Below are positions 8,874 through 18,300 of a stretch of 64,000 bases of DNA, in pieces; positions within the stretch are counted from its first letter, which is position 1, and the number at the start of each line of letters is the position of its first letter. A program made the position numbers and the translations under genes. Source of the stretch: Armatimonadota bacterium (lineage in GTDB: Bacteria > Armatimonadota > Zipacnadia > Zipacnadales > JABUFB01). The stretch lies in contig JABUFB010000008.1 in NCBI GenBank assembly GCA_013314775.1, forward strand, positions 661,036 through 725,035, written 5' to 3'. The notes below the pieces were generated by a model. It saw only the letters and a list, made by a program, of their open reading frames with translations, ran no database searches and was not told where the DNA came from.

Positions 8874-10301
8874 ATGCGGATGCCCGCCTTCTCGACCATT
8901 GTCACCCTCGCGATTGCCGCAACCGCCTGCGCTGCGCCGACCTTCACTGACCGGTCTGCCGACCTCGGGCTGACGATCCCCAACGCCGCCGCGTGCTGGG
9001 CCGACTTCGACAACGACGGATGGGCCGATCTGTGCGCCGGCGGGATCGTGTGGAAGAATAACGGCGGCACATCTTTCAGCAAGCTAGCGCAAGGCTTCGG
9101 CAGTTGTGTGGCTGCCGACTTCGACAACGACGGCTTTGTAGACCTCTTCTCGTGGTCAGCGCTTCAGGTCTACCGCAACGATCGTGGCAAAGGCTTCGTG
9201 TCCATCGACATGCCCGACCATCCTGCGTGCGTCTCTCGTGGCGCTTGCTGGGCGGACCTCAACGCAGACGCCTTCGTTGATCTGTACGTGGGAGGATATG
9301 AAGATTGGAACGCCGGCATCACCTACCCCGACCTGGTGCTCATGAACGAGAGCGGCAAGTCCTTCCGGCTGGCACGCACCGATGAGCGCTACCGCGCACG
9401 GGGTGTCACCGCCGCCGACTTCGACCAGGACAGCGACCTGGACGTCTACGTCTCCAACTACCGCCTCCAGCCGAACGTGCTGTGGATCAACGATGGCACG
9501 GGCAATCTTCAAGACAAGGCCGCTGAGTTCAATGCCCTCGCCACCTCGCCGGGATTCAGCGGCGGACACTCTATCGGCTCTGCGTGGGGCGATTTCGACA
9601 ACGACGGCGCCATCGACCTGTTCGCCGGGAACTTCGCCCACGTGGACAACCGCGGTGACCAGCCCAAGTCCCGGTTCCTGCGCAATCGCGGCCCGGAAGC
9701 AGGCTACGTGTTCGAAGACCTTGGGACCTGCGGCGTTTTCTACCAGGAGTCCTACGCAAGCCCGGCAGCCGGAGACTATGACAACGACGGCGACCTGGAC
9801 CTTTTCTTCACAACGGTCTACGCCACCGCATCCTTCGGGCGCAAGAACAACCCTGTTCTCTTCCGCAACGATGGCGGGTTCGAGTTCGGCAATGCCACCA
9901 CGGAGGCGGGCCTGCCGGACCTGGGCTCCACCTACCAGGCCGCCTGGGCCGATTTCGACAATGACGGGGACCTGGACCTGACCACGTCCGGCCGCCTGTT
10001 CGTGAACGAGGGCGCGGAGGGTCACTGGCTCCGGGTTCGGGTCATTGGCGACGGGGAGAAGGTGGACCGTTCCTCAATCGGGGTGCAGGTACGGGTGGTC
10101 ACCGCCGATGGAGTCCGCACCCGGCAGGTTGAGGCAGGCACAGGCGAAGGCAACCAGAACGACCTCACGCTCCATTTCGGTTTGGGGGCGAACGCTGGTC
10201 CAGTGCGCGTTGAGGTGCTCTGGCCGGGCGGCCTGAGTCGCACGCTGGACCAAGTGCAGGTGGACCGGCTGTTGATCGTGCGCGCCGAGGATTCACTCTG
10301 A
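8874..10301 (+). CDS. Secreted FG-GAP/VCBS beta-propeller with C-terminal ASPIC/UnbV domain
   Basis: The start follows GGAGGA by eight bases. Residues 1-20 form a signal peptide ending in CAA. Repeated calcium-binding-like loops (DFDNDGWADL, DFDNDGFVDLF, DFDQDSDLDVYV, DFDNDGAIDLF, DYDNDGDLDLFF, DFDNDGDLDLT) lie at the regular spacing of an integrin-alpha-like seven-bladed propeller. The last ~90 residues (from about 380: GHWLRVRVIGDG, SSIGVQVRV, LHFGLG, VEVLWPGG) match the ASPIC/UnbV module often found at the end of such proteins. The likely role is calcium-stabilised binding at the cell surface; no enzymatic signature is visible. It follows a decayed gene on the same strand. Confidence 0.9.
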   Translation: MRMPAFSTIVTLAIAATACAAPTFTDRSADLGLTIPNAAACWADFDNDGWADLCAGGIVWKNNGGTSFSKLAQGFGSCVAADFDNDGFVDLFSWSALQVYRNDRGKGFVSIDMPDHPACVSRGACWADLNADAFVDLYVGGYEDWNAGITYPDLVLMNESGKSFRLARTDERYRARGVTAADFDQDSDLDVYVSNYRLQPNVLWINDGTGNLQDKAAEFNALATSPGFSGGHSIGSAWGDFDNDGAIDLFAGNFAHVDNRGDQPKSRFLRNRGPEAGYVFEDLGTCGVFYQESYASPAAGDYDNDGDLDLFFTTVYATASFGRKNNPVLFRNDGGFEFGNATTEAGLPDLGSTYQAAWADFDNDGDLDLTTSGRLFVNEGAEGHWLRVRVIGDGEKVDRSSIGVQVRVVTADGVRTRQVEAGTGEGNQNDLTLHFGLGANAGPVRVEVLWPGGLSRTLDQVQVDRLLIVRAEDSL

Positions 10302-10488
10302 AGGGCCGTGGTGTGCAATAGGGCCACCAGAACCAGTGGGGGTGTGAGCTGCACGAGCCCCATTGGTGCCTGACGAGTGTCCCTCTCGCTGCCGTGTGCG
10401 TCTGAGCAGAGCCACGAGCCTGCCCTGCGATGAGAGGCGGCGCGACGGGCAACTTCGAGCCACTGCGCTCTCCTGGCTGGTAGGGAAG

Positions 10489-11448
10489 TCACACCTCAAG
10501 CTGCCCGCTCTCCAGCAGGTACTCCAGGCACTCCTGATAGATCTGCTCTGTGGTGTAGCGAGGGCTGTACCCCAGGAGCCGCTGCCCCTTCTCGATGCTG
10601 CAGCACGGCGAGTGCTCGATATGGTCCAGAGTGCAGGCCCAGGCGTCGGCGCCCATGATCTCGGCCATCTGGTCGCGACGCGCAAACTCAATGTTCGGCT
10701 CGCGCCCGAACAGTCCGGCAACTGCGCGACAGCAGCCGACGAGCGACAAAGCCTGTGGGGACACGCCGCTGAAGGCCTCTCCCAGGGCCGCCCGCCGGTT
10801 GATCATCGCCGACTCGAACAGTTGCCCGAGGTCATCCGCGTGCACGTGGTGGAGCGTCTCGCGGCCGAACTCGGGCAGATACACCACTTCGCCGCGAGCC
10901 AGCTTGCGATAGACTTCCACCCCGTTGCGCGAGCCCTGAGGGTCGATGGGTAGCCACTTGCGCCCCGAGATGTGTCCGGGGTGGATAATGGTCACCGGAA
11001 ACCCGGTCTCGCGATACCGGGTGATGAGATCAGCCTCAATCTGCGCCTTCTTTTTCCCATATTCGGAAATCGGGTGGCGCTGGTCGCACTCGCGGTACGG
11101 CACCTGCCCAGGGTGACCGTATGCCCAGATAGTTCCGCAGTGGATGAAGTGGGAGACTCGGCTTTCGAAAGCCTCCACCATCGCCCGGTTCTGTTCAGGC
11201 GTATAGCAGATCAGGTCGATGACCACATCGGCCTCCAGGCTCTCCATGCGGGGCTGCCAGGTTCCGGCCCTTTCCTCAGCCCTACGGTCGGCGATGATCC
11301 ACTGAACCGCTCCCCAGCCCAGACGCGCATCGGTGTACTGCGGGACCGGGTTGCGGGCAACCACGCTGACTTTATGCCCCCCCATGACCAGACGCGGGAT
11401 GAGATAGCTGCCGATGTGGCCTGTGCCGCCGATGACGAGGACCTTCAT
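10489..11448 (-). CDS. NAD-dependent epimerase/dehydratase (extended SDR)
   Basis: A Rossmann protein of 319 residues. The N-terminus has the nucleotide-binding GGTGHIG (residues 7-13), and the catalytic Tyr-Lys pair appears as the YxxxK of YGKKK near residue 130, after an HCGTIWAYG strand. Such enzymes epimerise, dehydrate or reduce sugar nucleotides, but substrate cannot be read from sequence. AGAGGGG precedes the ATG by six bases. It is transcribed away from the prepilin-like gene, and no partner lies in the same operon. The enzyme is cytosolic and could supply or recycle activated sugars. Confidence 0.88.
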   Translation of the reverse strand: MKVLVIGGTGHIGSYLIPRLVMGGHKVSVVARNPVPQYTDARLGWGAVQWIIADRRAEERAGTWQPRMESLEADVVIDLICYTPEQNRAMVEAFESRVSHFIHCGTIWAYGHPGQVPYRECDQRHPISEYGKKKAQIEADLITRYRETGFPVTIIHPGHISGRKWLPIDPQGSRNGVEVYRKLARGEVVYLPEFGRETLHHVHADDLGQLFESAMINRRAALGEAFSGVSPQALSLVGCCRAVAGLFGREPNIEFARRDQMAEIMGADAWACTLDHIEHSPCCSIEKGQRLLGYSPRYTTEQIYQECLEYLLESGQLEV

Positions 11449-11628
11449 GATGCACCCCTCTTGCCCGTCGCTTCGTGATGAAGATCTGTTCGCGCCGGCA
11501 GGCGTCAGGACCTCCAGCGGGCACTGCCATCAAGAATCCCTTGAGACACCCTGAAGGATCGGAAGGAGAACAGGCGCAGGGCGGAGAATTACATAAGCGC
11601 CTTACTATTCCACAAGGAGGTGCACCCG

Positions 11629-12264
11629 ATGACACGACGTGGTTTCACCCTGATCGAGCTGCTGGTTGTCATAGCGATTATCGCGATTCTCGCGGCGATC
11701 CTGTTCCCTGTTTTCGCCCGCGCCCGCGAGAAAGCCCGACAGACCGCATGTCTGAGCAACCTCAAGCAAATCGGACTTGGCGCAATGATGTACTCACAGG
11801 ACTATGACGAGATGATCATGCCGGGGTATATGTGCTCCCGCGCCAACGGTTCGGGCGGTTGGTGGTACGAGGCCAATGGCCGGATCCAGCCCTACGTGAA
11901 AAACATCCAGCTGATCAAGTGCCCCAGCGACCCCACCGCTAACTTCGGTTACGGGATCAACTACAACCTTTACAACGGTGGCCCCAACCCCGGCGACGGC
12001 TGCTACAGCGCGGGGGGCAGGGCGATGAGCAAGATCAACAAGCCTGCCGAGGTCGGGTACTTCGCCGATTCGTATCTCAACTGCGCCTATCCGGGGAACC
12101 GCCGGGGCCACTGGGGCACCGACCCCGCAGGCGCTAATCTCTGTGGACGCGTGGAATGCCGGCACAACGGCGGTGCGAATGTCGCCTACTGCGACGGTCA
12201 TGCCAAGTGGGCGCAGATGAACGAGTTCGCGCCTGGAACCACGCTCTGGGTGTGGGATAAGTAG
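11629..12264 (+). CDS. Type IV pilin-like/pseudopilin (prepilin N-methylation and X9-DG tail)
   Basis: The start is the ATG eight bases after AAGGAGG; an in-frame GTG at 11620 overlaps the Shine-Dalgarno and is unlikely. The N-terminus has a short basic leader, the prepilin peptidase site Gly-Phe-Thr-Leu-Ile-Glu and a hydrophobic helix rich in Val, Ile and Ala. The [10 protein letters not shown] segment and a following QDYDE are hallmarks of the family that is greatly expanded in Armatimonadota. The globular part contains Gly/Asn/Tyr-rich loops, and the C-terminus has the [17 protein letters not shown] element of the H-X9-DG type. It is predicted to be membrane anchored and assembled on, or secreted by, a type II secretion/type IV pilus-like machine not encoded here. 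A terminator follows. Confidence 0.93.
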   Translation: MTRRGFTLIELLVVIAIIAILAAILFPVFARAREKARQTACLSNLKQIGLGAMMYSQDYDEMIMPGYMCSRANGSGGWWYEANGRIQPYVKNIQLIKCPSDPTANFGYGINYNLYNGGPNPGDGCYSAGGRAMSKINKPAEVGYFADSYLNCAYPGNRRGHWGTDPAGANLCGRVECRHNGGANVAYCDGHAKWAQMNEFAPGTTLWVWDK

Positions 12265-12290
12265 TGCAGCAGGCGTGAAGCAAAGGGAAG

Positions 12291-12331
12291 CGGCCGGGCG
12301 GTCTCTACAGCTGCCCGGCCGTCTCTGTTTC
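12291..12331 (+). terminator. Rho-independent-like terminator after the pilin-like gene
   Basis: A perfect 9-bp stem (CGGCCGGGC at 12291-12299 with GCCCGGCCG at 12313-12321) encloses a 13-base loop and is followed by a T-rich stretch, 26 bp after the stop codon. Confidence 0.7.
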
Positions 12332-12437
12332 CGCCAAAGGGTGCGAAAACCGTGGGATACGCGGCGGGCACCCCGGACTGTGGGCCAAACAGACCAGGCT
12401 CTGCGGGAGGAATATCGCGTAGCGGGCCGGGGAGCGA

Positions 12438-15400
12438 CTACCCCCCGAAGGCCGGCTCCAGCCGATAGATTGCCGTTGACCAGCGCGGCAGGTTTTCGCT
12501 GAACTCGATGCCTTCTTCGAGGATGACCTTGCCGGTGACCGCGTCCGTAACCCGCGCGGGCCACGGCAGGCTGAAAGTTCGCTCTCCGGCGGATGCCGTG
12601 TGGATGCCGAAGAACCCGCCGCCCGCGTAGAAGGCGGAGCCGTCGGTCCAGGGATGGGTCCACAGGTGGCAGCCCGCCTTGCGCGCCGCCCAGGAGATGA
12701 GCTGCGCCGGGATGGCCCCGGTGCCGCAGTACACGCTGGTCCAGCCGGCCTGCTCGCCGAAGGCGGCCGCGGGTTCCCCAGTGTCCTGCCAGACCGCCAG
12801 GAGATGCTCCTGGTCGCATTCGGGCGAGAACCGCGGCGCCATGCTCTTCTCCGGGCCCCAGGAGCCGCCGGGCTGTATCCCCGGAATCTGCCTCGCATAC
12901 CCTTGCCAGCGGGCTGCCATGGAGCCCCCGCCTGCACTCATCTGGAATTGCAGCCCGGTGAGGTCACGCATATGATCGACGCTTAGCCCTCGGTTGCTGC
13001 TGAACCCGGGGGCGTATGCGAATACTGCAACCTTGCCGGGGCGGTGCAGGATGTGCGCCAGTTCCTCGCGTCGCGACTCGGTCATGCACCAGGTGTTCAG
13101 GAGCACGTAACACTTGTAGTCCCGCACTCCAGGCCGGAAAAGGTCGTCCAGCAGGAGCACATCGAAGGGTGCGCCGATGCGGTGCAATTCCCGAAACTGC
13201 TCATTGCACAGGGGCAGGTGGAGGGCGTCTGTACCGGTCTTCCAGTCGGCCATTCCGTAGTAGTTGGTCGGGTCCAGCACTACCGCGATCTCCGCATAGC
13301 CCTGCCGCTCGTCTTCGAGCGCGCGTTCCGCGAGGTCGCGCATTTCGCGAGCAGTGTCCAGGAGCGCTGGATCGTTGAACCACCCGGCATACATATCGAA
13401 CCACCACATACCGACCCGCGCTGTGAGCACGTTCAGGGCCTCCCGGCGCATGATCGCAACGGTCTGCTCCGGGCCGTCAACATGGTTGAACCCGTCATCC
13501 CCGGCGAGATACGTGCGGTCGTCGCCCTCGTCGATGAACAGCTTACCACGCAGCTTGATACTCTCGGGATACGCCCGGAATGCCCCGTCTTCGCCCAGAG
13601 CCCGGTGCGAATAGCTGTGAGGAGTGGCAAAGAAATCCACGACTGGGCTGTCGAAGGCCAGACTTGCGGCGAGGTGTCCGCCTTCTTGGGGCCAGCCGAT
13701 GTCGGTCAGGTAGCCGTAGAAGACTCCCGTGAGCCCGCGGTTGTCCGTGGTCTGTTTCGCGATGGTGCAGAAATGATTGATGGCGCTGACGGTGGTTTCA
13801 TGCAATGCGCGCCAGTAGTCGGAGACGAACCGGGAGACCGACAGGTCCTTGAACACGCCCAGGTCCGCGGAGAAACGCTCCTCCTGGGTCGGACACTGGA
13901 TCTCCTCGAAAGACGCAAGCTGCGTGCGCCAGGCGATGTTCAGTTCCTGCAGATCTCCCGCGTAGTGCTCCCTCGCCCATTCGATGAAAGCCCGGCGCAT
14001 GGGGGGGCTGTTATCGGGCAGGTGCCCGGGGCTCCAAAGGTGCCATTCCCCGTAGATACCTGTCGCGATGTGGTAGCCGATGACGCGGTCACCGTAGGGG
14101 GATTGCTGGATGTGGCGTATAAGACGACGCAGGGCCTCCCCCGCTTCGTTGCGCCACTTCTCAGAGGCGAAAGACTGGTGCTTCGTGCCGCCCCAGCCGT
14201 CGTCCACCCAGCCGGTCCAGTCGGCGCAGGTGATCAGCTCCCCGGTGAACCGGTCGCACCACCACGAAGGGGCGCTGATGTCCACCCTCGGCACCACGTA
14301 CCCCTCTGGCGCGCCGCGCAGGACGCCGATGATCTGGCGATCCACCGCATCGTAGTCGTAGGCATCCGGCCCAATCCAGCCCATGCCGATGCTTACGCTG
14401 AACAGCCGGTAGCCGGCATCGGCCATCTGCCTGTATTCTGCGGAAATAGGCGTTCTTCCCTGCAGGTAGAACATCGTCGGCACGGGCTGATCGTCGAGGA
14501 ACAGCCCCGGAGCCCCACGGTAATCGGCAACTCTCGCGGCCGGGGCCGGTGGAACCGTATCCCGCTGCGCGACTTCGATCTCACGCGCGATAGTGTCCGA
14601 GCCGTCCTCGAACCTGCAGCGGCTCAATACCAGGCGCACTTCAGCTTTACCCCCCGGCGCGTAGCGCGTCACCGGAAGGCTGAGCGGGCCGATGGTAACG
14701 ACCTGTCCGGCTTTCCAGACGCCCACAGGCACCTCAAACTGCGGCAGTTCGCCCAGCGTGAGGCCTTCTTGATCGACGATGGCTGAAATATTGACCGGGT
14801 CGCGCGGCTCCTCCAGCATTTGAACCCGGGCGCTGACGGCCAGCATCTCGCCGGCGCGAATTGCCCCGGGGATACTCGCCTCCAGCAGCTTGAGCCGGGT
14901 GCGCGGGCCGGTGTAATCCAGGGGCAGCGGCCCCCAGACGCCCGCAGGCGGCTTCGCGATGGTAGAGCAGTTCTCCCAGGAGCTATCGTCGAAGTCGACA
15001 CTGGTCCAGCCCGGGATCTCTCGGTGATGGAACCGCGTCCGCTCGTCGCTGACCACCTGCTGCCGGGTTCCATCCGCGTACAGGATGTCCAGTTGTGCAA
15101 GCCAACCGCCCGGATATGCCGCGTTGTTGCACACAGCCGCGAGCACATTGCGTCCCTGGTGCAGGCGTTCCGTGAGATCTGTCCGGTCGGTGCGGTTGAA
15201 ACCGAAGCCCCCGCGCCGCAGCTCTTCCCCATTGAGGTAGAGGGTGTAGCCGTCGTCGCCGCTGCCCTGGAGAATGGCGGAGTCCACTTCGCCGCGCACA
15301 TCGAAGGCCAGACGGAAGAACCCCGTGCCCCCGTGCATGTTCTCGCTGCCCCAGACCCAGTAGGCGTTCCAGGCAGTGCCCGGATCGCCGTGAGATTGCT

Positions 15401-15482
15401 GGGCCCATGCGGGACCGGCCGCGAATGCGAGGGCGAGGAGTGCGTTGCGCACGGATACGTAGACGCCTTGTCTGGCGGTCAT
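12438..15482 (-). CDS. Secreted GH42/beta-galactosidase-like TIM-barrel protein with N-terminal sugar-binding module
   Basis: The frame extends upstream, but the ATG at 15482 starts a proper signal peptide (ending AWAQ) and avoids overlap with the upstream gene, so I chose it (1014 residues). Residues about 25-170 look like a GH2-type jelly-roll sugar-binding domain (GSGDDGYTLYLNGEELRRG, VDFDDSSWE). A TIM barrel follows, in which GYHIATGIYGEWHLW supplies a plausible acid/base Glu and LFIDEGDD a plausible nucleophile Glu, as in GH42 enzymes. Later residues resemble the GH42 trimerisation (Rossmann-like) domain (VLLNTWCMTESRREEL). Transcription runs from the similar-sized glycosidase-like gene 62 bp upstream, so the two probably form an operon. 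Substrate is unknown. Confidence 0.8.
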   Translation of the reverse strand: MTARQGVYVSVRNALLALAFAAGPAWAQQSHGDPGTAWNAYWVWGSENMHGGTGFFRLAFDVRGEVDSAILQGSGDDGYTLYLNGEELRRGGFGFNRTDRTDLTERLHQGRNVLAAVCNNAAYPGGWLAQLDILYADGTRQQVVSDERTRFHHREIPGWTSVDFDDSSWENCSTIAKPPAGVWGPLPLDYTGPRTRLKLLEASIPGAIRAGEMLAVSARVQMLEEPRDPVNISAIVDQEGLTLGELPQFEVPVGVWKAGQVVTIGPLSLPVTRYAPGGKAEVRLVLSRCRFEDGSDTIAREIEVAQRDTVPPAPAARVADYRGAPGLFLDDQPVPTMFYLQGRTPISAEYRQMADAGYRLFSVSIGMGWIGPDAYDYDAVDRQIIGVLRGAPEGYVVPRVDISAPSWWCDRFTGELITCADWTGWVDDGWGGTKHQSFASEKWRNEAGEALRRLIRHIQQSPYGDRVIGYHIATGIYGEWHLWSPGHLPDNSPPMRRAFIEWAREHYAGDLQELNIAWRTQLASFEEIQCPTQEERFSADLGVFKDLSVSRFVSDYWRALHETTVSAINHFCTIAKQTTDNRGLTGVFYGYLTDIGWPQEGGHLAASLAFDSPVVDFFATPHSYSHRALGEDGAFRAYPESIKLRGKLFIDEGDDRTYLAGDDGFNHVDGPEQTVAIMRREALNVLTARVGMWWFDMYAGWFNDPALLDTAREMRDLAERALEDERQGYAEIAVVLDPTNYYGMADWKTGTDALHLPLCNEQFRELHRIGAPFDVLLLDDLFRPGVRDYKCYVLLNTWCMTESRREELAHILHRPGKVAVFAYAPGFSSNRGLSVDHMRDLTGLQFQMSAGGGSMAARWQGYARQIPGIQPGGSWGPEKSMAPRFSPECDQEHLLAVWQDTGEPAAAFGEQAGWTSVYCGTGAIPAQLISWAARKAGCHLWTHPWTDGSAFYAGGGFFGIHTASAGERTFSLPWPARVTDAVTGKVILEEGIEFSENLPRWSTAIYRLEPAFGG

Positions 15483-15544
15483 GTCAGTGGCTCCAGTGAT
15501 CCTTTTCTGACTGAACCTGTGCAGTCTGTGGTGCTCCGTCCGAG

Positions 15545-18166
15545 TTACCCCGGCGCGAAACGCTCGAAAGTCACGTTGTCCAGGTAGAATGTGCCGGCCG
15601 TCTGGCCGGAGCCCACGAAGTATACGCTGTCGCAGACGTAGAACCAGTCCGTCGCGTTGCGTAGATCGGCGAAAGTCCGTGCCTCCTGCCCCTGCGGGGC
15701 GATAGTCAGCGAATACGCGGGGCCCCGCGTGCCCAGTTCGAAGTCCACCGTGTACCGGGCCCACTGCCCGGGCTCCAGGCGCGTGAGTTCCTTCCCGCCC
15801 ACCGTCACCCGCCCGTCCCCGTATACGAACACCTGCGGCCCCGGTCCTTTACCCTCGTAACGCACCTCCATCAGGCAGGTCGCCCCCGCATCCACCCGCA
15901 GGTCATACGTCAGCCGCGCGCGGCCTTTGCGGAAAGGCGCCACGGATCGGTGCAGGAAGGGCCAGAAGCTGGAGTCCTCGGTGTCCACGAAACGCAGACA
16001 GCGGGTCCCTCCGGCGGAAGTCTCGGCGGTGACATCCAGCTTCGTATCGCCGCGCACTTCCGGCACCCAGGGCCGGGGCGGAGAAGCGCCGGGCTGCAGT
16101 GCCTCGAAGTCGTCGCTGAAGATCACGCCCCCGCGCTCATTCTCGGGGTGGAACGGGCTGGCGCTTGTAACGGGCCCCGGCGGCAACAGGTCGACCCGGC
16201 TGTCCGGGGGCAGGTCGAGAACGGCCGCAGCATGGGTCTGCAGAGCGCCCAGCGTGACAGTCAGGATGCCGTTCTCGTGAGATGCCTTCGCCCCTGTAAG
16301 TGCCGGAACGCCCCGCACCGAGCCAGGAGCATCCGCGACCTTCACCCGCACCCGCACATTGCGCAGGGAGGGGTTCCAGTCGGTGTACTCCCGGGTATCG
16401 ATGTCTCTGAGCATCCCGCGCACCCGTGCGCTCAGATCACACACATGCAGGACCTGCCGGTCGCCCTTGCGCCGCAAAGTGCACAGGACCGCGGCGTTCC
16501 CGGCGCCCTGGACCTCGTACGAGGGTCCCACCCCCAGGAGACCCAGCGCGGACGCCAGCAGGCCGTCATCCGGGTACCCCAGGTCGCCCACTGCGAGGTA
16601 TGCCACCTTGCCCGCGCCCACGTCTCGAGACACCAGGCAGGGCCGCCCGTCCTCAAAGGCAGCAAGAGTCGCGGCGCCACCAAGCTCAACCGCAGCGCTC
16701 GAAGCGCCGTAGAATACCCGATCGCCGATTTCCACTGCGCACGGATTGCGCTCGAGTTCCCCACGCGACTGAAGTCCCAGGAACCGCAGCCCCTGTGCCT
16801 CATGTGCCGCAAGCCCATCGCCCGCAACCAGGACGATTCCGCCGGATTCGGCGAAGGCATTCAGATGCGCCAGCGTCTCAGTCGCGAGTGCCCTGCCGCA
16901 GGGGATCACGACTACCCGGTAGGGCACCCCGTTCGTGCGCAGCGTCACCTCATTCACAAGGTCCACGAACCACCGGTGTTCCTGAAGGCTCCGGGCGACA
17001 TTCACCGGGGTCTCGGTCCGGGACAGGTTCCCCGCCCACGTGGTCTCGCTGTCCAGCACCGCGATATGAGCTAGCGAATGCGATGGCCCGGCGACATCCG
17101 TGCGTTCTCGGGCGAAATCCGCCATCTGCCGTGTCACCGCGACGGCGTGGGCGGTGATCGGGCCGCCGCCGAAGGTCCAGGCGAACCAGTTGCCCCCGTG
17201 GGCGAGAGTCAGCGCGCCCTCCTGGAAAGTGCTCTGAAGCGAGTACTCCCCCGAGAACGCGCGGGCGTCCGGGTTCTGGTAGCTCATGATGTCCCAGGGC
17301 GTCCGGGACTGCCCGCCCCAGCGCAGGCAGGTGCGGGCCACCTGCCCGACGTTCCAGGCATCCCCGCTGAGGGTGTCGGCGAACTCGGGCACCGGATCGG
17401 GCTCCCAGGCCCACGACCAGTTGCTGGTGTACATCGCCTTCGGGCTGGCCTCGTGGATCGCCTCGGCCACCAGCCGCCGGTACTCCTGATAGCGCCGGTA
17501 ATGCCAGGCAGTCCACTTCTGCCAGTCCGGGGACGACTGCTCGCGAGGGACTTCCAGCCCTGTCTCGCGCTTCCATTCCCGGATGCATCGTTCGCACCAG
17601 CACGGGCGTGTGAGAATGTAGTCGCCGTCGAACCAGAAGCCGTCGGGGTCGTACTTGCGGATGATCTCCTGGATCTGGGGGATGAACCGCTCGTACAGGT
17701 AGCCGTCCTTCTCGACGGTCGGGCGCTGGCACACGATGGGTTCGGCGTTGAGCGAAGGCTTGCCGTCCGCGCCGATCTGCGACCACTCCGGGTGCTGCGC
17801 GATGTCCAGCGGGCGGCGGTCCACGGACATGTAAATGCACAGCTTCAGACCAAGGCGGTCAGCCACGGTCCTGAAGGTCCCCAGCACGTCGTAACCGTTT
17901 GCCGCCGGGTTGTTCAGGCCCACTTCGGTGGGATACGTGGCCTCGCGGTTGCTCTGGGCCGAGACCTGGATCATAGTCACCGGGACGGTCCGCAGCATCT
18001 TGGTGATCTCGTCCACATCCTGGCCCTGAGCAAGAAGCGCGGAGTGGTTGTCGAAGTGGATGTTCACCAGGGAATTGCGATACCAATCATTGCGGTCGGC
18101 GGAAGCCGTAGCGGCGAACAATAGCAGTATCAGGGCGCAGGCAAGCAGAGATGGCAGGGTGGGCAC
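15545..18166 (-). CDS. Secreted glycosidase-like TIM-barrel protein (GHL/GH29-like) with C-terminal beta-sandwich
   Basis: I place the start at the GTG at 18166, seven to eight bases after GGGAGGT, directly before a clean signal peptide (SLLACALILLLFAATASA). This gives 873 residues. The catalytic-like barrel contains VTMIQVSAQSNREATYP, KLCIYMSVDRRP and DPDGFWFDGDYILT, followed by CWCERC. That last pattern is typical of the hypothetical glycosyl-hydrolase-like (GHL6) group related to GH29. A Rossmann-like trimerisation domain follows (about 410-560). The last ~170 residues form a jelly-roll carbohydrate-binding-like domain (IFSDDFEALQPG to YLDNVTFERF). It precedes the GH42-like gene by 62 bp on the same strand. 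Confidence 0.8.
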   Translation of the reverse strand: MPTLPSLLACALILLLFAATASADRNDWYRNSLVNIHFDNHSALLAQGQDVDEITKMLRTVPVTMIQVSAQSNREATYPTEVGLNNPAANGYDVLGTFRTVADRLGLKLCIYMSVDRRPLDIAQHPEWSQIGADGKPSLNAEPIVCQRPTVEKDGYLYERFIPQIQEIIRKYDPDGFWFDGDYILTRPCWCERCIREWKRETGLEVPREQSSPDWQKWTAWHYRRYQEYRRLVAEAIHEASPKAMYTSNWSWAWEPDPVPEFADTLSGDAWNVGQVARTCLRWGGQSRTPWDIMSYQNPDARAFSGEYSLQSTFQEGALTLAHGGNWFAWTFGGGPITAHAVAVTRQMADFARERTDVAGPSHSLAHIAVLDSETTWAGNLSRTETPVNVARSLQEHRWFVDLVNEVTLRTNGVPYRVVVIPCGRALATETLAHLNAFAESGGIVLVAGDGLAAHEAQGLRFLGLQSRGELERNPCAVEIGDRVFYGASSAAVELGGAATLAAFEDGRPCLVSRDVGAGKVAYLAVGDLGYPDDGLLASALGLLGVGPSYEVQGAGNAAVLCTLRRKGDRQVLHVCDLSARVRGMLRDIDTREYTDWNPSLRNVRVRVKVADAPGSVRGVPALTGAKASHENGILTVTLGALQTHAAAVLDLPPDSRVDLLPPGPVTSASPFHPENERGGVIFSDDFEALQPGASPPRPWVPEVRGDTKLDVTAETSAGGTRCLRFVDTEDSSFWPFLHRSVAPFRKGRARLTYDLRVDAGATCLMEVRYEGKGPGPQVFVYGDGRVTVGGKELTRLEPGQWARYTVDFELGTRGPAYSLTIAPQGQEARTFADLRNATDWFYVCDSVYFVGSGQTAGTFYLDNVTFERFAPG

Positions 18167-18196
18167 GGAAGTGACCTCCCGAAATAGACTGGAGCC

Positions 18197-18210
18197 GGTT
18201 CGAACGAACC
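18197..18210. promoter_or_regulatory. Perfect inverted repeat, candidate operator
   Basis: GGTTCG-AA-CGAACC is a perfect 6-2-6 inverted repeat located between the divergent glycosidase-like gene and nitrilase gene, 30 bp from the former start. The position suits an operator controlling one or both. It differs from the lexA SOS box in this window, where CGAAC comes first. The binding protein is unknown. Confidence 0.4.
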
Positions 18211-18300
18211 TATTCCCCCGCACCTTGCAGGTCTCCTGCGAGCGCTGCTCGAAACCTTGTGACATCCCAGGCATCGCGTCTTGCCACACGGAGGCTCCCC

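Noticed and set aside
13044..14786. 580-residue plus-strand frame opposite the GH42-like gene
   Set aside because: Antisense shadow with no recognisable motif, ribosome site or signal.
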